From Ananas comosus (lineage: Eukaryota; Streptophyta; Magnoliopsida; Poales; Bromeliaceae), in contig NC_033632.1 of the NCBI RefSeq assembly GCF_001540865.1, forward strand, positions 5,711,629 to 5,775,628: 64,000 bases of DNA, written 5' to 3'. A model generated the notes under the pieces. The model was not told the origin of the DNA and did not search any database. It saw only the letters and a program-made list of their open reading frames with translations. Shown here piece after piece: positions 63,111 to 64,000 of the stretch. The stretch's first letter is position 1. Each line of letters starts with the position of its first letter. The translations under genes and the position numbers were made by a program.

Positions 63111-63249
63111 AGCAATGTGCCATCAATTTAGAGTGTCCACTAAAGATGCCTTATCATAGAAAATTCAACAAATCCAAGCCCCGTCAATACTAGGTAAACC
63201 TGTATTGGTCCGTCTAATATCGAACTCAGTCGAATCGACAACATACTTA

Positions 63250-64000
63250 TGTTAGGGACTTTATATTGGCAAGTTTCGTGATTTGAGTCGTAGTCTTGAA
63301 GGGTTCGATGCATGATTGTCGAAGATCGAAGAATCCGAGATTCCAAGAACTCAGAAACATCTTATTGCATGAATCACGATTCTCAGGTAGGCTTTTAAAT
63401 GTTTTTATGGTGATTCATACTTATTTGTGACGTTAGAATCATATAAACTAATGATATATGGATTAGAAGTGGGTTTTGGTACTTTTGAATTGATTAGAAC
63501 AATATTTGATATTGTGTACCGGTACCAGATCTCAGTTCCTCAAAACCGTATTGAAAAAATCAAGTTTTATTACTGAGTACCGGTACCAAATCCTAGTACC
63601 GGTACTCAGCCTCAGGAAATTTCTGTTCCGTCATGGTGTATCGGTACCAACTTTCTGAGTATCGATACTCAATGTAAAATTTCATTATTTAGCTTCTAAT
63701 CCGACTCTAATTGATTCTAAAGTTTATAAATAAGATATTGGGGTTCTCTAATTCATGGAGAAGCACGAGATTACTTGATAGAGTAACCCTAGAGGTTAGG
63801 TTTTCATTCCAATCCTATTTTCCACAAATTAGCCTTTTTTAGTTCAATTTGAGGTATTGAATTCAATATCTATATGTCGAATTGATTTAAGTTTTGCTTA
63901 GAGTTGTTTCTCTAGTTCTTCAACAACTCTCTAAGCTAAGGATCACCATAAAATATGATGCTCTTCATGTGCAGCGTCGTGGATTCGGCGTGATCGAAGG
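63250..64000 (+). mobile_element. LTR start of a second copia-type family, cut by window edge
   Basis: Starts TGTTAGGGAC, then parallels the intron-5 LTR (- strand) part by part: GGCAAGTTTCGTG, GAAGATCGAAGAATCC, GGTGATTCATACTTA, a palindrome cluster, TATA box TTTATAAATA at 63723-63732, AATATCTATATGTCGA and TCGTGGATTCGGCGTGAT near the edge. It is a related but distinct family, oriented opposite. It lies in the MULE region upstream of mudrA. Confidence 0.8.
63516..63670 (+). promoter_or_regulatory. GTACCGGTAC palindrome cluster upstream of TATA, right-hand LTR
   Basis: Perfect cores at 63516-63525, 63577-63586 and 63596-63605, one imperfect copy GTATCGGTAC at 63638 and a fully symmetric variant GAGTATCGATACTC at 63657-63670. 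TATA box follows 53 bases later. Confidence 0.65.

Larger units (their letters stand above)
53331..63249 (-). mobile_element. Decayed MULE with mudrA and plant mobile domain genes, split by later DNA
   Basis: From the right on the - strand: mudrA-type transposase remnants (63110-61600), plant mobile domain pieces (61140-60755, 55800-55650, 55127-54930) and an Arg-Gly-rich tail (54160-54080). The left end (53331, GGCTTTTTTCGAAAATAATC) resembles the end of the MULE-type MITE at 11522. The right end is not visible because a copia-type LTR starts at 63250. MULEs with a plant mobile domain gene are known in plants. The block of about 55850-60745 interrupts the domain. Confidence 0.7.

Overview
This window is nuclear DNA from a flowering plant. 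It carries one conserved gene, a 17-exon VPS34 (class III phosphatidylinositol 3-kinase) on the + strand from 15754 to 48397. The mix of transposons is typical of plants: a chromovirus, a copia-type element, a MULE carrying a plant mobile domain, Tourist-like and hAT MITEs, and a tRNA-derived SINE. A monocot is likely from the overall character, but nothing here fixes the species.

Layout. 1-9679: a decayed Ty3/gypsy chromovirus on the - strand. Its 3' LTR is cut by the window edge and a related 2.28 kb solo LTR sits inside its integrase. 9680-15753: AT-rich intergenic DNA with a 762 bp MULE-type MITE (perfect 9 bp target duplication), GC-ended repeat DNA and the VPS34 upstream region. 15754-48397: VPS34, 815 codons spread over 32.6 kb because its introns are full of transposons. 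Intron 5 (9.6 kb) holds a complete 7.7 kb copia-type element without polymerase genes (ATTGT duplications on both sides). Intron 7 holds a hAT MITE and a SINE. Intron 15 (8.1 kb) is a nest: one TAA-flanked MITE inside another, then about eleven foldback units separated by (TA)n tracts. 48398-50660: probable 3' UTR with two predicted introns. 51257-52749: a hAT element with more (TA)n-linked foldbacks. 53331 to beyond 63250: a decayed MULE whose - strand carries mudrA and plant-mobile-domain remnants, split by about 4.9 kb of minisatellites and GC-rich DNA. 63250-64000: the start of another copia-type LTR, + strand.

The most interesting pattern is a short palindrome, TGTACCGGTACA (core GTACCGGTAC). 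It is repeated just upstream of the TATA box in LTRs of three retrotransposon families and again upstream of an apparent internal promoter inside the intron-5 element. In the right-hand LTR one copy has become GTATCGATAC, changed symmetrically on both arms, so the dyad itself may be under constraint. This looks like a shared cis-regulatory module of the local retrotransposons.

Coding evidence is strong for VPS34: the phase is kept across all 16 GT-AG introns and all catalytic motifs are present. The other coding stretches are transposon-derived and mostly broken by stops and frameshifts.
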